This document shows positions 1-6,770 of a stretch of 6,990 nt of DNA, piece after piece. Numbering within the stretch: the stretch's first letter is position 1; every line of letters begins with the position of its first letter. The notes beneath the pieces are model-generated. The model was given only the letters and a program-made list of their open reading frames with translations. It had not been told where the DNA came from and searched no databases. Position numbers and translations under genes: made by a program. Origin of the DNA: Acidimicrobiales bacterium (GTDB taxonomy: Bacteria > Actinomycetota > Acidimicrobiia > Acidimicrobiales > CADCSY01); contig JAUJLZ010000093.1 of the NCBI GenBank assembly GCA_030447125.1, forward strand, positions 1 through 6,990, written 5' to 3'.

Positions 1-150
1 GATTATGAACGCGCGTTCCGTTGCAGTTGGGGTTAGGGAGGAGCACCCAGAACCCTCGTTCGGGTCGGCGCGGCAGACCAAGCGGACGCTTCTGCCGACG
101 TGTGATGCTTTGCTCGTGACGGACGTCTCCGGGCGGAAACTTGTGCACCA

Positions 151-497
151 CGTGGGCGGGTCTACGACAGCAGCCGATGGGAGGGCTTCGACTTGAGGCC
201 GGATGACATCGTCATCAGTACCCCTCCCAAGTGCGGCACGACGTGGACGCAGATGGTCTGCGCGCTCTTGATCTTCCAGACGCCCGAGCTGCCAGACCGG
301 CTCTCAAACCTCTCGCCGTGGCTCGACATGCTGACCTGGTCACGCACGACGGTGGTCGCGTTGCTCGAGGCCCAGGAGCACCGCCGGTTCATCAAGACCC
401 ACACCCCCCTGTCGGGGATCCCGATCCGCGAGGGCGTCACCTACATCTGCGTCGGCCGCGATCCACGCGACGTGGCCCTGTCGAGGGACGACCACCT
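151..497 (+). pseudogene. Sulfotransferase N-terminal fragment (PAPS-dependent, truncated)
   Basis: The reading frame contains RVYDSSRWEGFDLRPDDIV, then STPPKCGTTWTQ at about 220-255, which is the 5'-phosphosulfate-binding loop (PKxGTTW) of cytosolic-type sulfotransferases. It continues to IKTHTPL and then YICVGRDPRDVALS at about 442-483, the 3'-phosphate-binding segment. Such enzymes move sulfate from PAPS to hydroxyl or amino groups of small molecules and usually have about 270-320 residues; here only about 115 are present. After the residues SRDDH the protein homology stops and the DNA becomes a transposase relic on the other strand; a stop follows at 526-528. At the 5' side the frame is open only back to the TGA at 103-105. 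It has no ATG or GTG there, and the only in-frame start candidate, TTG at 193, lies inside the conserved region, so the true N-terminus is also lost. The family call is firm; function is almost certainly gone. Confidence 0.82.
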
Positions 498-1032
498 CCT
501 CAGCACTCGGTTCTTTTTGGCCTCGTAGTCGGGTCGTTGGACTGCTTAAACGTCTTGATCACTTGAAACGAGACGCCTTCCTTGCGGAGCAGGTCCCGGA
601 GGCCCTCGTGGCTGATGTCGTCGACCACCCCCTCAGCCACCACAAACTCGGCCAGCTTGGTCAGGCTCCACCTCGAGAACGAAAGGCCGTGATCCACCGG
701 CCGGGATAGGGCGATCTTCTTGACCGCTTGGCGCTGAGGGGCGTGAAGGTCGGGGGCCGGCCGGCCGAGTACTTTGGGTTACAGCGAGTCGAATCCGTCG
801 TTGAAGTTGTTGATCACGTCTATCACCCGGTCCGGGCTCGTGAACCCACCCTGGCGATCTGCTCGACTTCCATCCCCTGGGCCGACAGCAGCACCATCTG
901 CGCCCGCCGCCAGGTCACCACCGACCCCGAGCTTCGGCGGACGATGCGTAGCAGGCGGTTCCCCTCATCATTGGACAGCTCCCGGACCCGTAACCGTCTT
1001 GGACAGGGCCAGCGCGATCTCGACCCGACATG
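498..1032 (-). pseudogene. IS630-family transposase relic (N-terminal half, frameshifted)
   Basis: Read leftward, conceptual translation in shifting frames gives RVRELSNDEGNRLLRIVRR, then VVTWRRAQMVLLSAQGMEVE, FTSPDRVIDVINNFN, DGFDSL-PKYSAGRPPTFT, QAVKKIALSRPVDHGLSFSR, WSLTKLAEFVVAEGVVDDIS, HEGLRDLLRKEGVSFQVIKT and DYEAKKNRVL. This is the helix-turn-helix (two winged-helix-like units) N-terminal half of IS630-type transposases. Visible lesions are a one-base loss near 845, a TAC-to-TAA nonsense change at 779-781, an extra A near 774, a lost C near 742 and a one-base loss near 530. The catalytic DDE domain that should follow is absent because the homology ends at about 500 against the sulfotransferase fragment. 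No ATG, GTG or TTG start exists in the N-terminal frame (an ATG at 1031 is out of frame). No terminal inverted repeats or target duplication could be identified. This is an old, immobile remnant. Confidence 0.8.
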
Positions 1033-1128
1033 ATCGGGACCAGCCTGGGCGATGGCGGCCCTCAGGTGGTGGACCTACGAGGCCAAGGTCGGCTGCTGCG
1101 GCACTAGGGACGACCCACGACCCCTCCT
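1033..1128. other. Short non-coding spacer between IS relic and ATPase gene
   Basis: This short spacer lies downstream of the OppF-type gene on its own strand. The transposase-relic frame stays open to a TAG at 1075-1077 but shows no further recognisable homology. I saw no convincing intrinsic terminator: the best candidate pairs only four bases (AGGG with CCCT) around a long loop and has no U-run. One end of the decayed insertion sequence may lie here, but no inverted repeat was recognised. Confidence 0.4.
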
Positions 1129-2109
1129 TCAGCCGACGGCCTGGGTCTGGGGGAAGTGGCAGGCGCAGGGGCGGCCCTGACCCCGTTCCACCAGCTCGGG
1201 TACCTCGGTGGCGCACCTGCCCTCGGCCCGCCAGCACCGGGTGCGGAAGCGGCACCCCGACGGTGGGTCGGCCGGGCTGGGGACATCACCGGCGAGCACG
1301 ATGCGCTCACGGCGGCGCTCCCGCACCGGGTCGGGGATGGGTACAGCCGAGAGGAGAGCCTGCGTGTAGGGATGAGCCGGGTGCTCGTAGAGGGCGTCGC
1401 GATCGCCGATCTCCGTCAGCCGGCCGAGGTACATCACCGCCACCCGGTCGCAGACGTGGCGCACCACCGAGAGGTCGTGGGCGATGAAGATGTAGGCCAG
1501 GTCGAGCTCACGGCGGAGGTCGTCGAGCAGGTTGATGACCCCGGCCTGGACGCTAACGTCTAGGGCCGACACCGGCTCGTCGAGCACCACCAGGGACGGC
1601 TCCAGCACCAGCGCCCGAGCTACGCCGATCCGCTGGCGCTGTCCCGTGGAGAACTCATGGGGGTAGCGCGAGGCGTGCTCGGGGGCCAGACCGACCCGCT
1701 CCAGCCACTCGATCGCTTGGGTGCGCGCCCGGCGCCGGGGCACGCCCGATATCAGCAGCGGCTCGGCCACCGACGCCCACACCGCCATCCTCGGGTCGAG
1801 GGAGCCGAAGGGGTCCTGGAAGACGATCTGGAACCGGCGCCGCAGCTGCCGTAGCTCTCGGCGGGACACGCCGAACAGATCGGTGCCATTGAATCGCACC
1901 GACCCCCGGGTCGGCTTCACCAGGCCCAGCAGGCAACGGGCCAGGGTCGACTTCCCGCACCCTGACTCGCCCACCAGGCCCAGCGCTTCTCCTGGGTTTA
2001 GGTCGAAGGACACCCCGGCCACGGCGGAGACCGGTGCCCGCCCACCCCGGCCCCGCCGCCCGGAGAAGGTCTTGTGGAGGTCTTCGACCTCGAGCAGCGG
2101 TTCCGCCAT
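1129..2109 (-). CDS. Oligopeptide/dipeptide ABC importer ATP-binding protein, OppF/DppF type
   Basis: This 326-residue cytoplasmic ATPase energises the importer as partner of the OppD-type subunit. In order it shows Walker [10 protein letters not shown] (47-55), the Q-loop with Q98 in IVFQDP, the ABC signature FSTGQRQR (153-160), Walker B LVVLDEP (D177, E178), the H-loop in FIAHDLS (H211) and the C-terminal oligopeptide-transporter segment [12 protein letters not shown] (246-257). Cysteines at 286, 292, 299 and 315/317 match the Cys-rich tail of Opp/Dpp ATPases, known in some homologues to hold an iron-sulfur cluster. The signature has Thr where LSGGQ has its first Gly, which is unusual. The start ATG at 2109 begins [11 protein letters not shown], overlaps the OppD-type stop as TGATG, and is preceded by AGGAG at 2119-2123 (spacing 9). 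The frame stays open further upstream, but only as a shadow of the OppD-type gene. Length is normal for the family (about 320-350). Confidence 0.95.
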   Translation of the reverse strand: MAEPLLEVEDLHKTFSGRRGRGGRAPVSAVAGVSFDLNPGEALGLVGESGCGKSTLARCLLGLVKPTRGSVRFNGTDLFGVSRRELRQLRRRFQIVFQDPFGSLDPRMAVWASVAEPLLISGVPRRRARTQAIEWLERVGLAPEHASRYPHEFSTGQRQRIGVARALVLEPSLVVLDEPVSALDVSVQAGVINLLDDLRRELDLAYIFIAHDLSVVRHVCDRVAVMYLGRLTEIGDRDALYEHPAHPYTQALLSAVPIPDPVRERRRERIVLAGDVPSPADPPSGCRFRTRCWRAEGRCATEVPELVERGQGRPCACHFPQTQAVG

Positions 2110-3122
2110 CACCGACCGCTCCTCGCAACAGGTACCAGATCGTCGGCGTGATGGCACGCCGCCTCCGTGCCATGCGAGGGCCGCAACACGGGGTCCTCGG
2201 AGCGGCAGCACTCCGTGGCCAGGGAGCAGCGAGGAGCGAAGGCGCAGCCGGACGGCAATCCCAGCAGCGACGGGACACGGCCTTCGATGGGGACCAGGCG
2301 TGACCGGCTTGCCCCGCTGATTCGGGGCAGCGCACTGAGCAGGCCTCGGGTGTAGGGATGGCGTGGATCGGCGTAGAGCCGCTCCACCGGTCCCCGCTCC
2401 ACGATGCGCCCGGCGTACATCACCGCCACGTCCTCGGCCAGGCGGGCGACCACGCCGAGATCGTGGCTGATGAGCACGATCGCCACGCCCTGATCCCCCC
2501 GTAGCCGCTCCAAGAGCTCGAGGATCTGGGCCTGGATGGTGACGTCGAGGGCGGTGGTCGGCTCGTCGGCGATGAGCACGTCGGGCTGATTGGCCATGGC
2601 CATGGCGATCATCACCCGCTGGCACATCCCCCCGGAGAGCTCGCACGGGTACTGGCGGGCCCGGCGCCCGGGGTCGGCGATGTCCACCGAGGCCAGCAGC
2701 TCCACCGCCCGCTCCCGGGCGTCTCGCCGGCTGATCTCCCGGTCGTGGACCCGGATGGCCTCGGCGATCTGGTGCCCGACAGGGACGACGGGGTCGAGGG
2801 CGGTGACCGGGTCCTGGAGGATCATCCCGATGCGTGCGCCCCGCACCCGGCGCAGGACGGCTCCGCCGGCACCAAGTAGCTCCTCGCCCCGGCAGTGAAC
2901 CGATCCCCTGACCTCGGCAGTGGCGGGCAGGAGGCCGAGGACGGCCAGCATGGTGACGGACTTGCCGCAGCCGGACTCGCCCACCACGCCCACGGCCCCG
3001 CCCAACTCGACGCGCAGGTCGACACCGCGCACGGCCTGCGCCGGGCCGGACTCGGTGGCGAAGGAGACGTGCAAGTCACGGATGTCGAGAACGGGCGAAG
3101 AGATGAGCGCAGGATAGGCCAT
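2109..3122 (-). CDS. Oligopeptide/dipeptide ABC importer ATP-binding protein, OppD/DppD type
   Basis: This 337-residue ATPase is the first gene of the leftward unit. It has Walker [10 protein letters not shown] (48-56), the Q-loop Q103 in [12 protein letters not shown], the signature LSGGMCQR (162-169), Walker B VLIADEP (D186, E187) and the H-loop LISHDLG (H220). The family-specific C-terminal part has [12 protein letters not shown] (255-266) and SGCAFAPRC, with cysteines at 293, 299, 305/306 and 323. QDPVTALDP and LSGGM place it on the OppD/DppD side, while its neighbour has the OppF-like QDPFGSLDP. The start chosen is ATG 3122 ([21 protein letters not shown]), where ABC homology begins. The frame stays open for another 100 codons, but that stretch is Arg/Pro/Ala-rich nonsense running across the intergenic region and antisense to the binding-protein gene. 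The Shine-Dalgarno before 3122 is weak (GAGG about 16 bases upstream). It pairs with the OppF-type subunit to drive the OppB/OppC-type permeases encoded on the other strand. Confidence 0.95.
   Translation of the reverse strand: MAYPALISSPVLDIRDLHVSFATESGPAQAVRGVDLRVELGGAVGVVGESGCGKSVTMLAVLGLLPATAEVRGSVHCRGEELLGAGGAVLRRVRGARIGMILQDPVTALDPVVPVGHQIAEAIRVHDREISRRDARERAVELLASVDIADPGRRARQYPCELSGGMCQRVMIAMAMANQPDVLIADEPTTALDVTIQAQILELLERLRGDQGVAIVLISHDLGVVARLAEDVAVMYAGRIVERGPVERLYADPRHPYTRGLLSALPRISGASRSRLVPIEGRVPSLLGLPSGCAFAPRCSLATECCRSEDPVLRPSHGTEAACHHADDLVPVARSGR
2119..2123 (-). promoter_or_regulatory. Ribosome binding site of the OppF-type gene
   Basis: On the minus strand AGGAG lies inside the last codons of the OppD-type gene, nine bases before the ATG at 2109. 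With the TGATG stop/start overlap it fixes this start over the much longer open frame and suggests translational coupling of the two ATPases. Confidence 0.7.
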
Positions 3123-3214
3123 ATCAAGGCTCGCAGTACCTCGAGTCGCCCCCACGACCGGCTCCGGCACCCACTGAATACCAGGCGCTATAGTCACGTC
3201 AACTACAACAGCAA
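3123..3214. promoter_or_regulatory. Divergent intergenic region with candidate promoters for both transporter units
   Basis: This is the only space from which both units can be expressed. On the + strand TATAGT at 3189-3194 is a good -10 candidate (5 of 6 bases), but no convincing -35 lies at the right distance; transcription would begin near 3201, just before the binding-protein starts. On the - strand TTGACG (3202 to 3197) resembles a -35 box, with a weak TATTCA (3180 to 3175) 16 bases on, giving a leader of about 45 bases before the ATPase start at 3122. The + strand -10 box lies inside the - strand spacer, so the two candidates would face and overlap one another. TAGT and ACTA at 3191-3194 and 3202-3205 form a short imperfect dyad around ACGT that could be an operator, though four-base arms are weak evidence. 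No regulator gene is visible in the window. Confidence 0.4.
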
Positions 3215-4837
3215 ATGGGGGGGGTTTCGGTGCGGGTACGACTGATCGGATGCATGCTGGCGGTGGCGCTGGTCGCCGCCGCCTGCGGGGGTGATGGCAA
3301 CGACAGCGACAACGCGTCCATCGACGAGCAGCCGCCGCCCAGCGGTGAGGTAGACCTCGACGCCACCATCCGCATCGCCGCCCAGGAGGACGACTGGGAC
3401 GACGAGCAGGCCGAGAAGTCATCGGCCTTCGCCTACGTCCTCAACGTCAACGTTTACGAGCCGTTGATCTACCTCAACAGCGACTACACCTTCTCGCCCG
3501 GTCTGGCCGAGCGCTGGGAGCTCGTCGAGCCTGGCACCTGGCGCTTCTACCTGCGCCAGGGGGTCAAGTTCCACGACGGCAGCGACTTCAACGCCGACGA
3601 CGTGATCTGGACCTGGCAGACCCGCCAGGTCGACATGGAGGGCAAGACGCTCTCCACCGTGGCCGACACCCTCGGACCGGACTCGGTCATCAAGGTCGAC
3701 CAGTTCACCGTGGACTTCACCCCGGTGGAGACGAACCTTCGCCTCCCCGAGCAGATCGTGCACCCCGAAGGCGCCATCGTCCCCGAGGGCCAGCACAACG
3801 ACAGCCCGCCCTACGCCGGCACCGGCCCGTTCAAGGTGGTCGACTACCAGCCGGGCGAGCGGGCCACGGTGGAGCGCAACGAGGACTACTGGGGCACCAA
3901 GCCCCAGGCCAAGCGCCTCGAGGTGCAGTTCATCCCCGACCCCCAGACCCGCATCCAGGCCCTCCAGGCCGGCCAGGTCGACTTCGTGATCGACGTCCCC
4001 CCCGAGGCGGTCGAAGGCTTGGAGAGCAGCGACGCCGTGCGCGTGGTCTCCTCTCCCCCCGGGCGCAACCACCTCATCTACATCAACAAGAGCGAGGGCC
4101 GGGTGACGGCGGATCCGGCCGTACGCCAGGCGGTATCGCTGGCCATTGACCCCGAGACCTACGTCGACGTGGTGCTCGAGGGCAACGGCGAGCCGGGCCG
4201 CCTGATGGCGCCGCCAGCGGTGCTGGGGGAGGCCGCCGATCTGGTCGATCCCGTCCCCTTCGACCCCGAGCAGGCCCGCCAGGTCCTCGACAATGCCGGC
4301 TGGGTGGCGGGCGACGACGGCATGCGCAGCAAGGACGGCCGGGCCCTGTCGCTCAAGCTCCTCGGCCAGCAGGAAGTGCCCGAGACGGCGCTGACCCTCC
4401 TCGAGAGCCAGCTCGAGGAGGTGGGCATGGCCACAGAGACGATCCAGCCGGTCGACCGGGCCGCTCGCAACGCCGCCTACGACAAGGGCAACGGCGACTT
4501 CGACCTCGACCTGGAGCCGCCCAACCAGAACGACGGTAACCCCGCCTTCCTGCCCGTGCTGCGCATGTACTCGGAGAACGACAACACCGCTCAGTTCGCC
4601 CCCGGGGGCGAGTTCGACACCCTCGCCGCGGAGTCGCTGGCGGCCACCACCACCGAGGAGGCCCAGATGGCGGCGGCGAAGATGATGCAGAACCTCATCA
4701 ACGAGAACCACATCGTGGTGCCCCTCGCCGGGGTGTTCCGGGTGTACGCCATGAGCGCCGGAGTGGATCTCGGCGACCCGCACCCGTCGTTCACCAACCA
4801 GGTCTGGACCTCGCTGACCAAGTCCACCACCGAGTGA
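3215..4837 (+). CDS. Family-5 extracellular solute-binding lipoprotein (Opp/Dpp-type SBP)
   Basis: This 540-residue secreted lipoprotein captures substrate for the importer. The N-terminus has Arg residues, a hydrophobic core and VALVAAAC, a lipobox-like site with Cys24, followed by an acidic Asp/Ser/Pro linker (about 25-50). The SBP_bac_5 hallmarks follow: NVYEPLIYLNSDYTFSPGLA (79-98), VKFHDGSDFNADDVIWTW (117-134), GTGPFKVVDYQPGE (202-215), NEDYWG (222-227), TRIQALQAGQVDFV (245-258), VRQAVSLAIDPETYVDVVLE (303-322) and FDPEQARQVLDNAGW (349-363). Length is typical (500-600). The start is uncertain: ATG 3215 has no Shine-Dalgarno, while in-frame GTG 3230 (MRVRLIGCMLAV) sits five bases after a run of eight Gs that could act as one; the protein would then have 535 residues. 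Substrate is not deducible: peptides are the default, but nickel, glutathione, opine and sugar binders share the fold. A 27-base gap separates it from the OppB-type gene, consistent with an operon. Confidence 0.94.
   Translation: MGGVSVRVRLIGCMLAVALVAAACGGDGNDSDNASIDEQPPPSGEVDLDATIRIAAQEDDWDDEQAEKSSAFAYVLNVNVYEPLIYLNSDYTFSPGLAERWELVEPGTWRFYLRQGVKFHDGSDFNADDVIWTWQTRQVDMEGKTLSTVADTLGPDSVIKVDQFTVDFTPVETNLRLPEQIVHPEGAIVPEGQHNDSPPYAGTGPFKVVDYQPGERATVERNEDYWGTKPQAKRLEVQFIPDPQTRIQALQAGQVDFVIDVPPEAVEGLESSDAVRVVSSPPGRNHLIYINKSEGRVTADPAVRQAVSLAIDPETYVDVVLEGNGEPGRLMAPPAVLGEAADLVDPVPFDPEQARQVLDNAGWVAGDDGMRSKDGRALSLKLLGQQEVPETALTLLESQLEEVGMATETIQPVDRAARNAAYDKGNGDFDLDLEPPNQNDGNPAFLPVLRMYSENDNTAQFAPGGEFDTLAAESLAATTTEEAQMAAAKMMQNLINENHIVVPLAGVFRVYAMSAGVDLGDPHPSFTNQVWTSLTKSTTE
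3217..3224 (+). repeat. Homopolymeric G8 tract at the binding-protein gene start
   Basis: Eight consecutive G residues lie between the ATG at 3215 and the GTG at 3230. The run may serve as a poor Shine-Dalgarno for the GTG. It is also long enough to invite polymerase slippage, or simply a sequencing length error. A change of one base would put ATG 3215 out of frame but leave a start at GTG 3230 untouched. Confidence 0.6.
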
Positions 4838-4864
4838 GCCGGGCGAGCGCCGACACGGCCTGAC

Positions 4865-5818
4865 ATGGGCCGCTACGTGGCCGGCCGGTTGCTGGTCGCC
4901 GTCCCCACGCTCCTCGGGCTGTCCATCCTCATTTTCGCCTTGGTGTCAATGGCCCCCGGCGACCCTGCCGAGGAGCTGACCCGCCAGCGCTTCGGCTCGG
5001 TCGAGCCCACCGAGGCCGACGTGGCCGAGACGCGGGCCGAGCTGGGCCTGGACCGCCCAGCGGTGGTGCAGTACTTGTCGTGGCTGGGGGGGGCGCTCAC
5101 CGGTGACCTGGGCGTGGGGTTCGACCGGGGCATCCCGGTCACCACCGACATCTGGCGGGCGTTCAAGGTGACCGCCGGCCTGGCCGTCTTCGCCGTGGTC
5201 CTGGTGTTGGCCATTGCGATCCCCCTGGGGCTGGCGGCGGCCATGCTCCACAACCGCTGGCCAGACCACGTCCTGCGCCTGTTGACCCTGGTCGGCGCCT
5301 CGGTGCCCGGGTTCTTCCTCGCCTACGTGCTCATCTACGTCTTCGCCGTGCGCCTCGGCTGGTTGCCCGTCGCCGGGCGGGGGAGCTTCGAGACTTCGGT
5401 GCTCCCCGCCCTCACCCTGGCCGTCCTGCCCCTGGCCGTGGTCTCCCGTCTGCTGCGCTCCAGCCTGCTGGAGACCTTCGGCGAGAACTACATGCGCGCT
5501 GCCTGGGCCAAGGGCCTGTCGGCCACCGCGGTGGTAATCCGCCACGGCCTGCGCAACGCCTCCATCCCGGTGGTGACCTACCTGGGCGTGCTGCTGGCCG
5601 GCCTGCTCGACGGCGTCCTGATCACCGAATTCATCTTCGCCTGGCCGGGTCTCGGGCGGCTGCTCTTCGAGGCCATCGGGGCCCGGGACTACCCGTTGAT
5701 CCAGGGGATCGTCCTGTTCGCCGGGGTGCTCTACGTGCTGCTCAACCTGGCCGTCGACCTCTCCTACCGGGTGCTCGACCCCCGGATCCACCTCCAGGGA
5801 GCCGGTGCCGGTGGCTGA
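4865..5818 (+). CDS. Oligopeptide/dipeptide ABC importer permease, OppB/DppB type
   Basis: This 317-residue inner-membrane subunit forms one half of the translocation channel. The start MGRYVAGRLLVAVPTLLGLS is the standard OppB/DppB opening, followed by LSILIFALVSMAPGDPAEEL and an extracytoplasmic stretch with ELGLDRPAVVQYLSWL (59-74) and GDLGVGF (80-86). Six hydrophobic segments lie at about 9-31, 102-127, 136-163, 179-199, 233-258 and 276-298. Between the fourth and fifth is the EAA loop, YMRAAWAKGLSATAVVIRHG (209-228) then LRN, which docks on the ATPases. The tail YRVLDPRIHL is the usual C-terminus of this subunit. No good Shine-Dalgarno precedes ATG 4865, but homology begins exactly there and no alternative fits. 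It lies 27 bases after the binding-protein gene and overlaps the OppC-type gene, so the three genes are very likely co-transcribed. Confidence 0.95.
   Translation: MGRYVAGRLLVAVPTLLGLSILIFALVSMAPGDPAEELTRQRFGSVEPTEADVAETRAELGLDRPAVVQYLSWLGGALTGDLGVGFDRGIPVTTDIWRAFKVTAGLAVFAVVLVLAIAIPLGLAAAMLHNRWPDHVLRLLTLVGASVPGFFLAYVLIYVFAVRLGWLPVAGRGSFETSVLPALTLAVLPLAVVSRLLRSSLLETFGENYMRAAWAKGLSATAVVIRHGLRNASIPVVTYLGVLLAGLLDGVLITEFIFAWPGLGRLLFEAIGARDYPLIQGIVLFAGVLYVLLNLAVDLSYRVLDPRIHLQGAGAGG
5796..5801 (+). promoter_or_regulatory. Ribosome binding site deciding the OppC-type start
   Basis: AGGGAG lies inside the last codons of the OppB-type gene. It is nine bases before GTG 5811 but only three before the upstream GTG 5805, so spacing favours 5811 as the initiation codon. 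Confidence 0.55.
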
Positions 5819-6770
5819 TCGCCAACCTCCCCAGGGCGAGGTGACCAGAGCCGGTCCCCTGCGCCGCCTGCTCCGCGACAAGGCGGCGGTTGTGGGCCTG
5901 GGCATCGCCACCGTGGTGGCACTGGCCGTGTTGCTGGCTCCCTGGATCTCGCCGCAGGGCCCCATCGACCAGGACGTGGCCGACCGCTACGCCCCGGCCA
6001 GCGCCGAGCACCCGCTGGGCACCGACCAGCTCGGGCGCGACATCCTCTCCCGGCTCCTCCACGGCGGCCGCTACAGCCTGGGGATGGCCCTGGCCGCCAG
6101 CGCCGGGATCACCGTGGTCGGACTGGTCCTCGGACTGGCGTCGGCCAGCTTCGGCTGGGTGACCGACACCGTGGTCAACCGCATCGCCGACGTCTTCTTG
6201 GCCCTGCCCACCCTTGTTCTCATGCTGGTGGTCGTCGGCCTATTGGGCCAGGGCCTGAGCAACCTCATCATCGCGGTGATCCTCGTCGGCTGGCCCACCT
6301 ACGCCCGGGTCGTCCGGGGCATGGCTCTGTCGGTGCGGGCGCGGGAGTTCGTCACCGCGGCCGAGGCGGCCGGCGCCAGCCGGGTCCGCATCGCCGCCCG
6401 CCATCTGGCACCGAACGTGCTGGGCCCGGTCATCGTGCTGAGCACCATCGACTTGGGCCGCGTCCTCCTGGCCGTCTCGGCCCTGTCCTTCCTGGGCTTC
6501 GGGGTCACCTCACCCACGCCCGAGTGGGGGGCCATGCTGTCGGATGCCCGCGGGTTCTTCACCTCGCACCCCGAGCTCATCTTCCCCCCGGGGATCGCCA
6601 TCACCGTGATGGTCCTGGCCTTCAACCTGGCCGGGGACGGGCTGCGGGACGCCCTCGATCCCCACAACGTCGAAGGTGGGGCCCGCTGGGACCGCCGGCG
6701 GCGCGTCCCTGGCGTCCGGGAAGCCAACGCCACTCCGGCTGCGGGTGACGCCCGGGCGCCGGCGTCGTAG
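5811..6770 (+). CDS. Oligopeptide/dipeptide ABC importer permease, OppC/DppC type
   Basis: This inner-membrane subunit of 319 residues pairs with the OppB-type permease. RLLRDKAAVVGLGIATVVAL opens the first membrane segment (about 25-45). HPLGTDQLGRDILSRLLHGG (67-86) is the hallmark of OppC/DppC proteins. Further hydrophobic segments lie near 90-110, 128-145, 150-166, 206-232 and 259-275. The EAA loop reads EFVTAAEAAGASRVRIAARH (179-198), then LAPN, the ATPase docking site. The end has NLAGDGLRDALDP (272-284), typical for the family, plus a basic, Ala-rich tail of about 35 residues that looks unconserved. GTG 5811 is preferred because AGGGAG lies nine bases before it; GTG 5805 would add two residues. 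The start overlaps the OppB-type stop by eight bases (GTGGCTGA), indicating translational coupling. No terminator follows: the decayed sigma-factor fragment begins immediately after the stop. Confidence 0.94.
   Translation: MADRQPPQGEVTRAGPLRRLLRDKAAVVGLGIATVVALAVLLAPWISPQGPIDQDVADRYAPASAEHPLGTDQLGRDILSRLLHGGRYSLGMALAASAGITVVGLVLGLASASFGWVTDTVVNRIADVFLALPTLVLMLVVVGLLGQGLSNLIIAVILVGWPTYARVVRGMALSVRAREFVTAAEAAGASRVRIAARHLAPNVLGPVIVLSTIDLGRVLLAVSALSFLGFGVTSPTPEWGAMLSDARGFFTSHPELIFPPGIAITVMVLAFNLAGDGLRDALDPHNVEGGARWDRRRRVPGVREANATPAAGDARAPAS

Noticed and set aside
5..196. 63-codon ORF at the left edge
   Set aside because: It has no homology I recognise and overlaps the true sulfotransferase frame at its end in another frame. 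It is probably chance, though it could hold scrambled remains of the sulfotransferase N-terminus.
1085..1130. Possible terminator after the OppF-type gene
   Set aside because: The best pairing is four bases around an eleven-base loop with no following U-run; this is not enough to call.
774..1487. 237-codon + strand ORF over the IS relic and the 3' end of the OppF-type gene
   Set aside because: It is a Pro/Arg/Gly-rich shadow frame crossing two unrelated elements, with no recognisable domain.
2110..2646. 179-residue upstream extension of the OppF-type ORF
   Set aside because: It is an alternate-frame shadow of the OppD-type gene on the same strand. The ATG at 2109 has a Shine-Dalgarno and the TGATG overlap.
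3123..3422. 100-residue N-terminal extension of the OppD-type ORF
   Set aside because: The translated extension is Arg/Pro/Ala-rich without domain character, crosses the whole intergenic region and runs antisense into the binding-protein gene. ABC homology begins right after ATG 3122.
3419..4783. 454-codon antisense ORF opposite the binding-protein gene
   Set aside because: Long open antisense frames are expected opposite GC-rich coding DNA. The translation is His/Val/Gly/Leu-rich with no motif, while the + strand protein has clear SBP family 5 motifs.
4946..5965. 339-codon antisense ORF opposite the permease genes
   Set aside because: It has a Gln/Gly/Asp/His-rich composition without domains and spans two genuine overlapping permease genes; it is a shadow.
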